Positions 11,997 to 22,849 of a stretch of 64,000 nt of DNA are shown piece after piece. The stretch covers positions 289,520,009-289,584,008 of the forward strand of contig JAUPFV010000004.1 in NCBI GenBank assembly GCA_036936605.1. The letters run 5' to 3'. Positions within the stretch are counted from its first letter, which is position 1. Each line of letters opens with the position of its first letter. The position numbers and the translations under genes were made by a program. The DNA comes from Limnanthes douglasii subsp. nivea. Lineage: Eukaryota; Streptophyta; Magnoliopsida; Brassicales; Limnanthaceae. The notes under the pieces are model-generated. The model ran no database searches, had not been told where the DNA came from, and saw nothing but the letters and a program-made list of their open reading frames with translations.

Positions 11997-12300
11997 ATTG
12001 ATAAGAAATGGCCACCGATCAAAAAAAGCAAGCACAGAGACCAGAGAGAATGCACTGAGTGTGATCTGTCTAGAAATAGGGTTCTTACAAAGAGAGTGCA
12101 ATGTCTATGTATAAAATAATAGATTAAATTAGAGTGGCTGTTTAGTGTCAAGAAGCAAACACACATATAAAAAGAGTCTCTTCTTTGAACAACAGCTCAA
12201 AAGTGTTTCGGTTTCTTTAGTGTTACTGAAAAAAGAAAGTTTTGTTGAAAAATTGTCTTTTTCTCTGAACAGATGATAAAATTGAATACAGCTTATTATT
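11997..12300 (-). promoter_or_regulatory. probable first non-coding exon and promoter of the repeat-protein gene
   Basis: On the minus strand, CTCTTTTTATATGTGTG lies near 12.16-12.18 kb and TTATTTTATACATAG near 12.10-12.12 kb. Both are TATA-like and sit 100-180 bp upstream of the candidate donor at 11.99 kb. Pyrimidine-rich CTCTCTTTG and TTCTTTTTTC stretches, common in plant 5' UTRs, flank them. The start point is not determined. Confidence 0.35.
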
Positions 12301-12600
12301 CGTTACGGTTTATAAAGATGTAAGATTATTCGATGTTAATAAAAGTTGATAGTATAAAGAAACCTAAACTTTATATTTATTCAGTTTTTTATTTATATTT
12401 TATTTTGTTTATTCGATGTTAAGTTTGGATTTCTGTTTTTTAAAATTTTGATTTTTGTATGGTTGGAGTTGTGGTTTTGTTGATTTGATAGCCTAGCTTA
12501 TTATTGTTTGTGAATTGGAGTTGTGGTTTTGTTGATTTAGTTTTGAACATAATGATGCATGAATTTGTGTTTTAGGGTTTCATATTTATGGGTTGCTCGA
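12301..12600. other. AT-rich spacer with a short duplicated word
   Basis: The word GGAGTTGTGGTTTTGTTGATT occurs twice, near 12.465 and 12.515 kb. Nothing else is supported. Confidence 0.4.
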
Positions 12601-12614
12601 TACATGTTCGCCGC

Positions 12615-13450
12615 ACAATATGTGCGACCATACCTGATAGATTTGCACATGTCGTGCAACAGAAAGGGTGTCTGTCGCAAACCTTCATGCGGCAAATCAA
12701 CCCAGATTTATGTTTGTTGTGAATTTTTTTTTAAAATTTATGATTTTTTATGTAAATTATATATTGCATTTAGGTTTGTCCATCGTGCTCAACATCCCGA
12801 TATTTTTTGCGACAATTGTAGATTGCACGCATGTTCGAAAGATACTCCAAACTATTATGCTTCAAAACATTATATATCTCCCTAGTACGCGACCCAAGAA
12901 AAGATAAATTACGAACTAGTATCTCTTCATCCAGTTTAAGTCTACAAACGTGGGAATGACCGTCTAAGCAAACATAAGGTTCGTGATTGTGTTTCCTATT
13001 TATAATTTCCAAAAATCAATGCATAGCTAGTACATCTACCAGATGCCCTTTTAATTAAACTGGACAATCGTATTTTTCTGTACACTTTCAATTCTCCTAT
13101 GTTTTTTACTTTGCTTTTGATTTAAAAACACTGTACCTTTCGCATCGGTACTGTAACGTAGGAATTCTTCATCATTTCCCACTACCATATAGCGCAATAA
13201 TGGTGAATAATTTAATCTTCTTCGATTTCTCTTCTACAAAGTCATCCATCTCCGCCTTAGTGAAAAACCTATCGGTTGTGAAAATTCTGTTGTAATCAGC
13301 CATCATATATGGTGGTTGGCCTGATTTCTTATACTATAATTAACAATATGTTAAAAACATAATATTGAATGTATCGCACACCATATACAAATGCATAATA
13401 CATGATTACGTTGCCCATGCAATGAACAGATATATGGTCGCATGTAGTGT
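12615..13450 (-). mobile_element. Mutator-like (MULE) element remnant
   Basis: A transposase fragment (next entry) is flanked by short words in opposite orientation: TGTGCGACCATA at about 12621 and TATGGTCGCATGT at 13433-13445. A further perfect stem, TTGGTCGC...GCGACCAA, lies at 13467-13492. These may be what remains of terminal inverted repeats, but the ends are not secure. Confidence 0.4.
12770..13303 (-). pseudogene. MULE transposase N-terminal fragment (FAR1/WRKY-GCM1-like zinc finger)
   Basis: An ATG at 13301-13303 opens MADYNRIFTTDRFFTKAEMD, like the start of MULE transposases (F-----E---W/V), and is stopped after 43 residues. Out of frame comes a CPV...LKG block. Then, in 13012-12770, come IINRKHNHEPYVCLDGHS, RLKLDEE and IYNCRKKYRD, which match the C...HNH zinc-finger region and the following helices of MULE/FAR1 proteins. 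The catalytic DDE domain is absent. Confidence 0.7.
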
Positions 13451-13499
13451 TGTGATGAGCATGTACTTGGTCGCATGCATTTTCGCGACCAACCTAGAT

Positions 13500-14394
13500 A
13501 TTTTCGCATGTTGCATGCTACCAGGTAGTTGTTCACCGCGCGCGTCGTGCATATGTTATCAAAACAAAAAGTAAGTTACGAATGTTACCTCCATTGGATT
13601 CATGTTCTCCTCGTCCATGAAGTCGTCCAAAGAGCAGCCTAGTTCCTCATCTTCCATAATAGTGTCACGTTTGCTTGGTGTGTGGTAGAAATTTAAGTGT
13701 TAGAATGGTAAGTAGTTAGTGTTTTGTGGTAAGTTATTAGAGTTTAGAGTTAGATTGGTTGTTAAGTTTAGGTTCAGCGCAAATTATGTGGCAATGACAA
13801 TTAAATAAAAATAAGAATTATGGAAGTCTATTTTGGGGTTTTCAATATTTAATTTCAAAATAATTGAGATATGGTGAGATATCTAACAAAATATGTCTAA
13901 TTTTTAGCCTAGCCTTTTTTAGGAGTTGTTTCACAATTAAAATTAATATGATATTTTTAAGTAATTATAAACATTATAAGTTATTATTGTATTTTTATAT
14001 TTTATATTTAATTAAAATATCCACGAATATTTTTCAGTTTATTTAATTAATATTTGTCATAAAATTATGGATAACTAGAAATAGTATTTGTCATATTTAT
14101 GTTTATGGTTTTGTTTTTAAGTATTTTTATTTTGTATTTTCATATAAATTCGTTATGTGTGAAAAAAAATTATATTACTTTTCTTATTATAATATGTTTT
14201 TTGTGTTATTTTTAATAAACCGATAATATTTATGTCATTTTTATTAATTATTTGTTATTGATAACACTGTTTAACCACATAAACACGTCAAGTTAAAAAA
14301 TAAATTTTATAGCCAACTAACATAACAAAAATAACACATTTGATAGTAATAAATATACATAATATAGGAATATGTCAAATTTGTATTGCAACTT
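13500..14394. other. AT-rich spacer, no gene seen
   Basis: From 13.6 to 13.75 kb there are weak coding-like words on the minus strand, possibly more of the MULE. From 13.75 kb on the sequence is A/T runs only. Confidence 0.4.
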
Positions 14395-15045
14395 CTTTAC
14401 TACGATGGATCGTCATATGATTAATTATGTATTGGTTATTTTTAATAATAATCTCACTAATAAATTATCCTATAAATAAGTATTAGACTAATATATTCAA
14501 AATCGTAGTCCAGGTAAGTCCGTAAAATATTGAATATGAATGTTGACAACTAAGTTTAAAGTATAAGTTTATGAACTAATCTGTAAAGAAACAAATATTT
14601 AATGGTTATGTATCATAATCGAAACAAATTAAAAGGAACGAGGATTGCAATTAGTGTTATATTAAAACCATAATTATAATCATATTTAAAAAGATAGTAG
14701 TGTTCAGTTTCTTCCACGCACAATTAAAAAAATATAAAGTTATTACTGGTTAGAATATTTGATCTTGAATATTAGATCCATGGATTCTTCCACACACAAT
14801 TAAAAATAAATATAAAGTTATTACTGGTTAGAATATTTGATCTTGAATATTAGATCCATGGATTGCAAAGACAAAATAAGAGTTACCGAAAAAAGTGAAA
14901 GAAAGAACAAAAAGACCTAAAGGATTCATCCTATAAGTATTTATATTCCATAAAATAAAGAATAATTCATATATCTATAAGGTTTTATGTATGTTTAGTT
15001 TAGGATTCAAACAAATCAAACCGAACAAGCGATACCAGAACCACC
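14395..15045 (+). repeat. LTR-like block of a copia-type element
   Basis: Similar in order and wording to 19705-20330 and 22601-23225. Shared landmarks are the opening TATGATGGATCGTC-like words, the GATTGCAAAGACAAAA / GATTACAAAGACAAAA stretch, GAAAGAACAAAA, and the close TTTTATGTATGTTTAGTTTAGG. It is much more diverged than the other two are from each other. It lies just upstream of the copia coding remnant and could be its 5' LTR. Confidence 0.55.
14712..14866 (+). repeat. tandem duplication of about 76-78 bp
   Basis: The segment from CTTCCACGCACAATTAAAAA to GATCCATGGATT is followed at once by a near-identical copy (CTTCCACACACAATT...GATCCATGGATT). The pair lies inside the LTR-like block and is absent from the related blocks at 19.7 and 22.6 kb. 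Confidence 0.85.
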
Positions 15046-15879
15046 TCGTAAAGCTCGAGTATTAGGTTTTTGTTCTTGAGTTGAATATGTATATGGATGT
15101 AATTTTATCTCTAATAAAATATCTATATCTGGGAAATGATTTATCAATGATTTGGTATATGATGGGTGGATCTAGGATTTAGATCACATGATATATGATT
15201 GATTAAGGATGGTTGGGAACCAATTTAGGATTTTTCGTCGATCGATGTTCTCGTCTTTGCGACACACAAAGCCTAAATTGAACAAAAATAGGGTTTTTCG
15301 TCACGATACCCACCGCAATGCCCTAGATGGTTATTATAGTGACACCACTGTTGTTGCAACAAAAAACCCTTAATGCAGTTTTACGCAGTATGCGCACTTA
15401 TAAATATAATTTATTTTGACATAGATCACGTTGTGGTTGTTTGGTGTTTATATCTTATGCGGACTGTATGAATAAGATCATTTAACTTCCATTAGTAGTT
15501 TTTGAAACCAACAGATCAAATAATTAATCTATGTTGGTGAATTTATTTACTTACAATTTGCATGGGTTTATGATTAATGATATTGCATACATCACCGACT
15601 CAAAAAGGTTTAATGTTTGGCATAATTAATCGTGAATATGAGACTATCAGTTATGAATTAGTAATTAAGTTTTGATTATAATACGGAAACCAACCCTTAG
15701 AAGGATTTTCCCGACTTAAGTCGATTAAAATTGGACCAAAATAAATTTTCTCAAACTCATACAAGTACATGTTAATATATTTTCCATAAAATATATCATT
15801 AGTGATGTACAATATATGTTGTTTATTGTGATGTTATTAATCCAGCAAAAGTAAATACCTTTAACTCATTAGTCAATAG

Positions 15880-18800
15880 ACATCTCACTTTTGATGGGTC
15901 AGACTTTTTCAAAGAAAAGATGACATGATATTATACTTCAACTCTCATAATTTTGACCTAACATTAAAGATTAAGCAGCTCACGTCATTCATTAAAGATA
16001 TTTATCCTTAATAAAAGATATGGGAAAAGCCAAATATGATGTGTTTTCCAGTCATGAAATAATGAAACCTTTGGCATTCCATGAGGCTGTCTCAACTGAG
16101 ATTGTCAATATCATTGAGTTTCTCACAACATTTGAGAAAAGTTTTGCCAATATTAATAAGATGGAGATTAAGATGTTGATGATGCAGTTCTCCATCTTAA
16201 AGTTTTATGATAAAAATAATAATAATGATAATATTATCGGGATGTCAATAATGATCTCAAAGTAAAGACATTTATGATTGACCTTCTTATGGAAGTTACC
16301 ATAGGTTTTGTGTTTTGGTATTTTCTTGAACATGAGAAGTAGATGGCTAGTAAACTGATTTCTCGTGTCACTCAAGGGGATAAAAGGCTAAAATAAAAAC
16401 ATCATATGGTGTATATGATGAGTTATCTATAATGGAAATATAAAATATAAAGTATAATAGAGCATTGGATAATGCTTATGATTCAGGAGCAAAACAATAT
16501 AAAGAATCACCTATTACATGTTGATGTTTATTTTGTAAGAGAACTTGGTAATCTCACAACTCTTGTATGTTTGTAAGAGAGTGTGAAAATTACCAAGTTT
16601 ATGTAAAAGTTAAAGGTAATCTCACGACTTTGATATGTTCGCAAGTCAATTTAGTATCAGTTCAAAAAAACACATGGTAGGTTAATACAACTTCGACCAT
16701 CCATGTATGTACTTTTATACAAGATACGATAAGGAGCTGAAGCCTTACTAATGGCGAAATATTCATCTATCAAGTAAAAATCAGTTTGTGCTTAGTTTCT
16801 TACAATTGTGATTTTTATTTTTTTTATTTTTTTTTATTTTTTTCTTTTTTTTAGGTCACGAGTTCGAGTCCCTCTACGTACACTTTCTCGGCTGAGCCTG
16901 TCACTTTATGTGGTTTACCTTCTGGCGTTGGTTTGCAGGCTATCGTGTCAGACTGAGGGTTTACCCTGTGCGCACTCATTGCACTTTGAGTAGCGGCTGC
17001 GGGTTCCCTCCGGAAAAAAAACAATTGTGATTTTTAGTTTTGCTTTCTAGTGGATAATTCTCGTGTTTGAAATATGTTAGAAATTGGTTTTTCGTATATT
17101 AAATTTTTGGATATTCGGGTCTTTTTAGGAATAATCAAATAAATCTTATTTTACGTGATAATGTGGTAAAACTGAATAATTAACAAAAAATTATAAGTTT
17201 ATTTATTAAATATTATTAAGTATCACAAATAATCAATTAATAAGTGGGTATCTAATAAACTAAATTACAAGGCTGAAAATTTAAGAAATCGTTGGCACAA
17301 GCCCTTATGTCATAACTCTAAGATAAAAACGGATATTTTTGTTGTTGAAGGCTTATTAGGTTTGTTTGATTATTCTGAATTTGGTGTTTGTACCAAATTT
17401 ATCAATGGAAAACATACCAAAGTGAACATGTTAGGTGCATCCAAAGTGAAACAAGTTTTCGAGTTAATGCATATCAATATTTATGGAACGTTCCTAATGG
17501 TATTATAGGACAATAACCGATATATTTTATTATTTATAAATGACTAGTCTCGGTATGTATATCTCTACATTGTTTATGAGAAATCAAAAGTCCTATCAAG
17601 TTCATCGCTTTTAGGCCGAACTTGAAAAATAACTTGGTAAGAGCATAAAATGCGTCAGATCTGACCATAATGGCAAATACTATGACAAATATGATGATTT
17701 GAGTGAATAATTCCACAGACTATTTGCAAAGTACCTAACGAAGTGCATTATAGTACCTCATTATACCATGCCAAGTTTTCCCAAACATAAATTATGAATC
17801 CAATGGATAAAATTATATGTTTAAATATATATAGTATGAAGTCTAATTAGTTATACGACTCTACCATTATCACTTTGGAGGGAGTCCATCAAATGTGTTG
17901 TATATATTCTCAATATAGTTTTTATAAAATCAACCATTAAGACTTCACATAAATTTAGAAGTACGTGCAAGCCTATCTTAAAGCTCTTGCATGTTTTGGG
18001 ATGTACATCTGAGTGAAGCCTTATCAAAATAAATTGGACCATAAAATAATTAGCTATTATTTCATTTGATATTCAGAATTTTTAAAAGGTTTAGGTTTTA
18101 TGATACTTACACTAAAAATATATATAAGACAATAAAAACAAGGTTATTTGACGATATTGAGTTTTGGAGGGGGGGATTTAGAAACAAATGTTCATTTTAA
18201 GAAATAACGATTAGAGATTCATGAAGTGTCTACCAAATGTAATCATGTATCAGATGATTTGATTTCAATGTAAGTCATTTCAGTCAAGTTACAACATAAA
18301 GACACTCAAGATGATATTTTTCATCCACTGAGAAAATAAAAACAAATTGTTCAAGAAAAACAAACTTTACCTTGTAAATAAGTACAAACTGAAGACATAG
18401 TAATCTTAATAAGGTCCACTAAAAAGAAAGAGTATTATATATTTGGATTACATAGTGTATCCCCAAGAACATGAAGATTCATGTTGTAAAATAGAAAATG
18501 ATACGTTGCATTTCCCTGAGGCTATGAAGAGTTCTGACTCTCAGTTTTGAATTAACGCTGTGAACGGATATTATAAGTCAATCCAACATAACACGATTTG
18601 GGAACTTGTTCCATTATCTAAAGAAAATAAGGTGATTAATTGTAAGTGTATTTACAAAACCAAACGGGATTCTAAAAGTAATATGAAGATACATAAAATT
18701 CAACTTATGAAATGTTATACTCGACATGAACTAATTAACTTTAACGATATATTATCTCAAGTTTCATCGAATTTATCTTTTAATACCATTTATCTTAATG

Positions 18801-19620
18801 GTGAAATTGAGAAATGATCTATATGATGCATTTTAAGAATTTTGTAATCCGTGATTCGAAGTTAATGGTATGCAAACTTAAGAAATCTATTTATGGTCTC
18901 AAATAAGCTTCTTGATAGTGGTATCATAAGTTATTTGAGGTAATAGGCTCCTTTCGTGTTGAGATGAACTTAGTTGAGGATTGTTTGTATCAAAAGTGTA
19001 ATGAGAGTAAATTTATATTTTTAGTGCGATATATTGATGGCATACTGTTAATCATAAATAATAAGGATTTGTTACATATCATAAAGATATTTTTACTGGA
19101 TAAATTCGATAATAAAGATTTTTGTGATCTATTTTTGTATTAGAAATCCAGATTCACTCGAATCGTTCTCGTGAAATATTTGATTATCACATAAAGGCAT
19201 ATGCATAATGTATATTGCAACATTACAAAATGTCAAATAGTCATCCTTAAAAGACAGATAAAGTTTATTTTTTACTAACAAAATTTGGTATTTGATATAA
19301 ATATTACATATGCTTCAAAAACCAGAAGCCTGGTGTATGCTCAAGTTTTTATAAAGTTGTATATTGTTTTTTGTTAGTTTGTTTGGAGGTATATAAGTAA
19401 TATATATATATATATATTATTGAAAAGTAGTAAAAACGTTTCTTTGGTATTTACAACAAATAAAAAGACACATATTGACATAAAAGAATTTGGATACTTT
19501 GGAGATTATTAGGGTATTCCAGCTCAAATTTAGGTATGTTGTATAGACACATTTTGAAGCACTTTGGACAGAATATTCATATTAGCTAGACGTGAAATAT
19601 CATTAAAACATGTAAACAAA
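15880..19620 (+). pseudogene. Ty1/copia polyprotein remnant (gag, integrase, RT, start of RNase H)
   Basis: Blocks follow copia order on the plus strand. A gag-like part lies at 15.88-16.32 kb. The GAG-pre-integrase with RWHKPLCHNSKIK and the integrase core start with NDYSRYVYLYIVYEKSK lie at 17.24-17.80 kb. Reverse transcriptase lies at 18.56-19.25 kb, with NTIWELVPLSKENKVI, KCIYKTKRDSKSN, TIYLNGEIEK, MVCKLKKSIYGLK and LVRYIDGILLI, where the last replaces the catalytic YVDD. RNase H begins at about 19.31 kb with YASKTRSLVYAQVF. Many stops and shifts make it non-functional. The C-terminal RNase H part resumes at 20.36 kb after an interruption. Confidence 0.85.
16818..17020. mobile_element. 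SINE-like retroposon insertion with 16-bp target duplication
   Basis: A 203-bp segment, more GC-rich than its surroundings, is bounded by identical copies of ACAATTGTGATTTTTA at 16802-16817 and 17021-17036. The left side of the insert is a T-rich run. Then comes AGTTCGAGTCC at 16861-16871, which fits a pol III B box (GGTTCGANNCC). The right end is GGAAAAAAAA. No A box is seen, so the unit may be 5'-truncated. Because both ends are homopolymeric, orientation is uncertain; plus is favoured by the B box. Confidence 0.75.
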
Positions 19621-19704
19621 AGTTGCATTATCCATTATGGCAGGAGTATGTAAAAAAGATGCATCAAATATTATTAATAATAGTGTGATTAATAACTAAT
19701 CACA

Positions 19705-20330
19705 TAAATTTTAGTCATTTATCCTGTACTGATTATGATGGATCGTCAAATACTCAATGATGCATTAAATATTATTAATAATAGGGTGATTAATAACTAA
19801 TCACATAACTAAGTATCACACTAATAGATGAAAATTAATTATGGAGGTAATTGTGTAGATACGATGTCAAATTCGGATTATGTGGAGCTTGAATACAAAT
19901 ATTGACACTTAAGTCTAATATATATATATATAGACTAATTTATAAAAAAAAAGTAGTAAGGGATTACGGTCCATCATCCCAGCAACTTAATAAATTAAGA
20001 ATGTACTTATCATTAAAACTCCAATTACAATCATAAATAAAGACATAATAATGTCCAATTCATTACACAAAAATCTAAAAAGAATTTCAGCATTGTTACC
20101 GGTCAGAACATAAGATCATAAAGATCAGTTCTAAGGATTACAAAGACAAAAGAAGAATTATAAACAAAAACAAAAGAAAGAACAAAATGACATATTGGAT
20201 TATTCTTATATATATACCTATATTCAAGAAAAATATGGAATAACTCATATACATAAGAAATTTTATGTATGTTTAGTTTAGGGTTCAAACTAATCTAATC
20301 AACAAAGTTGGTCTAAAAACATAAATAGGA
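19705..20330 (+). repeat. LTR-like block inserted in copia RNase H (copy A)
   Basis: About 620 bp related to 14395-15045. It separates the RNase H start (about 19.3-19.6 kb) from its continuation (20.36-20.70 kb), so it looks like a solo LTR or other insertion in the older element. It contains a (TA)n run near 19.92 kb that is longer in copy B. Just upstream, a word of about 45 bp (GCATCAAATATTATTAATAA...) is tandemly repeated at 19662 and 19763. Confidence 0.6.
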
Positions 20331-20354
20331 CACGCCCAAAAATAAATAAAGTCA

Positions 20355-20700
20355 GAAATTACAACAAAGAAATTTTTCTCTTTGTTGCATGCTTTGAGGT
20401 GTCTCACCATGCATTATAATTGTAGAATTGTTTTTACATAACTACACGTTATAGAAATGATAGAAAAACCTATGAGGCTATTGCGACCACAAGTATGCAG
20501 TAAATAATAAGAACTCGGTTAAGTCCAAAGATATAAATATCAAATTCTTGTATATTAAAGAGAGTACATAGTAATCAAACTAGCATAGAGCACACTGGGA
20601 TAAACTCAATGGTGGCATATCCTCTTACTAAAATATTGGTATCTACAGATTTTCAAGAACACACCATTATAGTGAATATTTTTTGTTTGGAGGATCACTG
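20355..20700 (+). pseudogene. copia RNase H C-terminal fragment (copy A)
   Basis: Frames here read ACFEVSHHAL near 20.38 kb and HSNQTSIEHTGINSMVAYPL then TDFQEHTIIV near 20.56-20.68 kb. This matches the copia RNase H end (…SIEHIGTNSMVADPLTKGL…EHT). Stops lie between the blocks. It is the natural continuation of the block that ends near 19.6 kb. Confidence 0.75.
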
Positions 20701-21302
20701 ATTTCAATGGGAGTTTGTAATATTTCTCGGGATATGTTTGCCATTTGGTTGTATACAATTAAGTTTCGGTAGAAACCATCTATAATAAATATGCCCATTT
20801 AAGTTTATTGACTTTATTTGCTTATTAAGTATATGTCAACTTAAGTTATGACCAATTAAGAATAGATATACACGATTATATTTCATATTATTCTTATGAC
20901 TCACATTATAATATATTTGTGTAATTGACTATCGGTGGTGATTTGATTATTATTGAAATCATTTGTATATTGTAAAGCAATGAATATGTATTTAGTCATT
21001 TTTCGTTAGTTGTCATGTTCATAATTGTTCACTTTCTTAATGGACAACAAAGTTATAAAAGCTTTATTAAGTAGATGCATCATATAGTAGCATGTAATGA
21101 TCCAAGTGAGATATTTTTGGAATTTATCTATTAGGTTCAAGGGTGGATTGAGAGGGGATATGGGCATACCAAAGACAACCCTAATTCAACAAAATAAATT
21201 TAGTATAGTAGTAAAGATCTCCACATATATACTTGAGTTCTCAATACCAACTATATAGTACAGCGACTATCTATACGTGAAAATAACTATTCATATCGCA
21301 TG

Positions 21303-21375
21303 GCCCGTCTAGCTCAGTTGGTAGAGCGCAAGGCTCTTAACATTGTGGTCGTGGGTTTGAGCCCCACGGTGGGCG
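21303..21375 (+). tRNA. tRNA-Lys(CTT), damaged copy (possible pseudo-tRNA)
   Basis: 73 bases fold as a cloverleaf: acceptor GCCCGTC/GGTGGGC, D-arm GCTC...GAGC, anticodon loop CTCTTAA with anticodon CTT, T-arm GTGGG/CCCAC. Compared with the copy at 24216 it has two changes. One is C to A in the 3' anticodon stem (CCTTG to CATTG), which breaks the pair 30-40. The other is T-loop TTCGAGC to TTTGAGC, which loses the nearly invariant C56 that pairs with G19. Transcription may continue, but function is doubtful. Confidence 0.8.
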
Positions 21376-21648
21376 TTCTATAAATCTGATTCTTTTTTTG
21401 GATACAATAATTGAGTTTCTATAAATTTGATTCTCTTTTTGGATACAATACTGTTCATCAACGACTTAACTATTTTGTTATTTTAGTCTTCAATAATCTT
21501 TGTCCAGTTATGTACTTAAAACTCTTCAACTCTTCAGCAAATAGTATTTCAAATAATCTCAAAATATTAATTGGATCTTTAATCGACTGATTGGTTTACA
21601 TGAAAAAATTGAAAGATTTTGACGTGATTTAGATACTTTTTTGAACTA

Positions 21649-22200
21649 GAAATTGAATAGCATTTGAAGAGTAAAGAGCAAAAATAAAATATTATATATG
21701 TGATATTAAGGCTGAAAAAAGATTGAGTTCAAGTTGGGAATGGTCACATCACTCAAAATCATATTAAATCAGTTTTTCTTGTAACGCTAACCTCTTTCAC
21801 TAGTACTGGAAACTGCTTTACAATTTTTTCAACTTTAAAATAGTTAAAACTTATAATTTTTTATAACTTATTCGTATGCACAGTTAACATTGTGGTTGTC
21901 ACAACGGTTCACTCTATGAAATAACTTATTCAATATTTTGTACTTATGAAAAGAAATTTAATATAAAATATGAAACAACAATGAAAACAAAGCAAATCTC
22001 ACCAACGGTGATATTAATAAGCTCGACTATTTTAAGTTGGTCGTGAAAGAAACCTTTAATACGTATGCTCCATTGTTTCCACTTCTAAGAGAATTTATAC
22101 CTAGATATTCACTAATATAAGGAGTTGGCTAGCCAAATTTAGACTTATATTGCATGTGTCAAGATAAATGATAACTTTTCCAATTTTTGCGGAGTATCTC
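21649..22200. other. spacer between duplication copies
   Basis: AT-rich. The right part may belong to the hAT fragment. No other feature is supported. Confidence 0.4.
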
Positions 22201-22201
22201 G

Positions 22202-22408
22202 GATCTATGTAAGACTCTTGTTCGTACAAAAAAACACAAGATATTTGGATTTGTGTACACACTTTTGAAGTTAGCTTTGTTATTGGCGATTTCCATCGCA
22301 AGTGTCAAGCGATTATTTTCTGGTATGAAATATGTGAAGAATGAGTTGAGAAATTGAATGGTCAATCCATTCCTTATTGATTGTTTAGTGACATTTGTCG
22401 AGAGGTAA
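22202..22408 (+). pseudogene. hAT transposase C-terminal fragment
   Basis: One frame of 68 residues with a single internal stop reads ...LLKLALLLAISIASVKRLFS, then GMKYVKNELRN, stop, MVNPFLIDCLVTFVER. This is the hAT dimerisation region (usually LPVATATVER-FS-MK-VK--LRN-M-D-FL-DCLV-YIE). Upstream, 22.0-22.2 kb is AT-rich with no clear frame. It lies between the two duplication copies and differs from the hAT at 4.7 kb. Confidence 0.75.
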
Positions 22409-22600
22409 GTGTTTTATACAGTTGATGATCTATATATAATCAAACTCTTTCAAGACATGAGTAAGAGAATATTACATTACGCTTGAACTATAATATGTTT
22501 TAACTTTGAGTTGTAACTGAAATACTTACAAATTTTTATTATGCTATACTCATATATTTATCTTTTATTGAATTTTTTATATGATATTTTTGGCATACCC

Positions 22601-22809
22601 TAAATTTTAGTCATTTATCATGTACTGATTATGATGGATCCTCGTATACTCAATGATGCATTAAATATTATTAATAATAGTATGATTAATAACTAATCAC
22701 ATAAATAAGTATCACACTAATAGATGAAAATTAATTATGGAGGTAATTGTGTAGATACGATGTCAAATTCGGATTATGTGGAGCTTGAATACAAATATTG
22801 ACACTTAAG

Positions 22810-22849
<40 letters not shown>

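Larger units (their letters stand above)
19705..21648 (+). repeat. segmental duplication, copy A
   Basis: Collinear with 22601-24407. Shared content, in order: LTR-like block, RNase H fragment, AT-rich spacer, tRNA-Lys, and a tail ending GATTTAGATACTTTTTTGAACTA. Identity is high throughout. Copy A keeps about 150 bp after the tRNA that copy B lacks, and a 40-bp word after the tRNA is itself doubled. Confidence 0.9.

Noticed and set aside
16808..16993. 61-residue plus frame
   Set aside because: Made of the T-run and the SINE-like insertion.
20103..20288. 61-residue minus frame preserved at 23017-23202
   Set aside because: Both lie in the same place of a duplicated LTR-like block; preservation reflects recent duplication, not selection.
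19918..22846. TA microsatellites at 19.92 and 22.82 kb as independent features
   Set aside because: They are the same run in two copies of one duplication, expanded in copy B; noted there.
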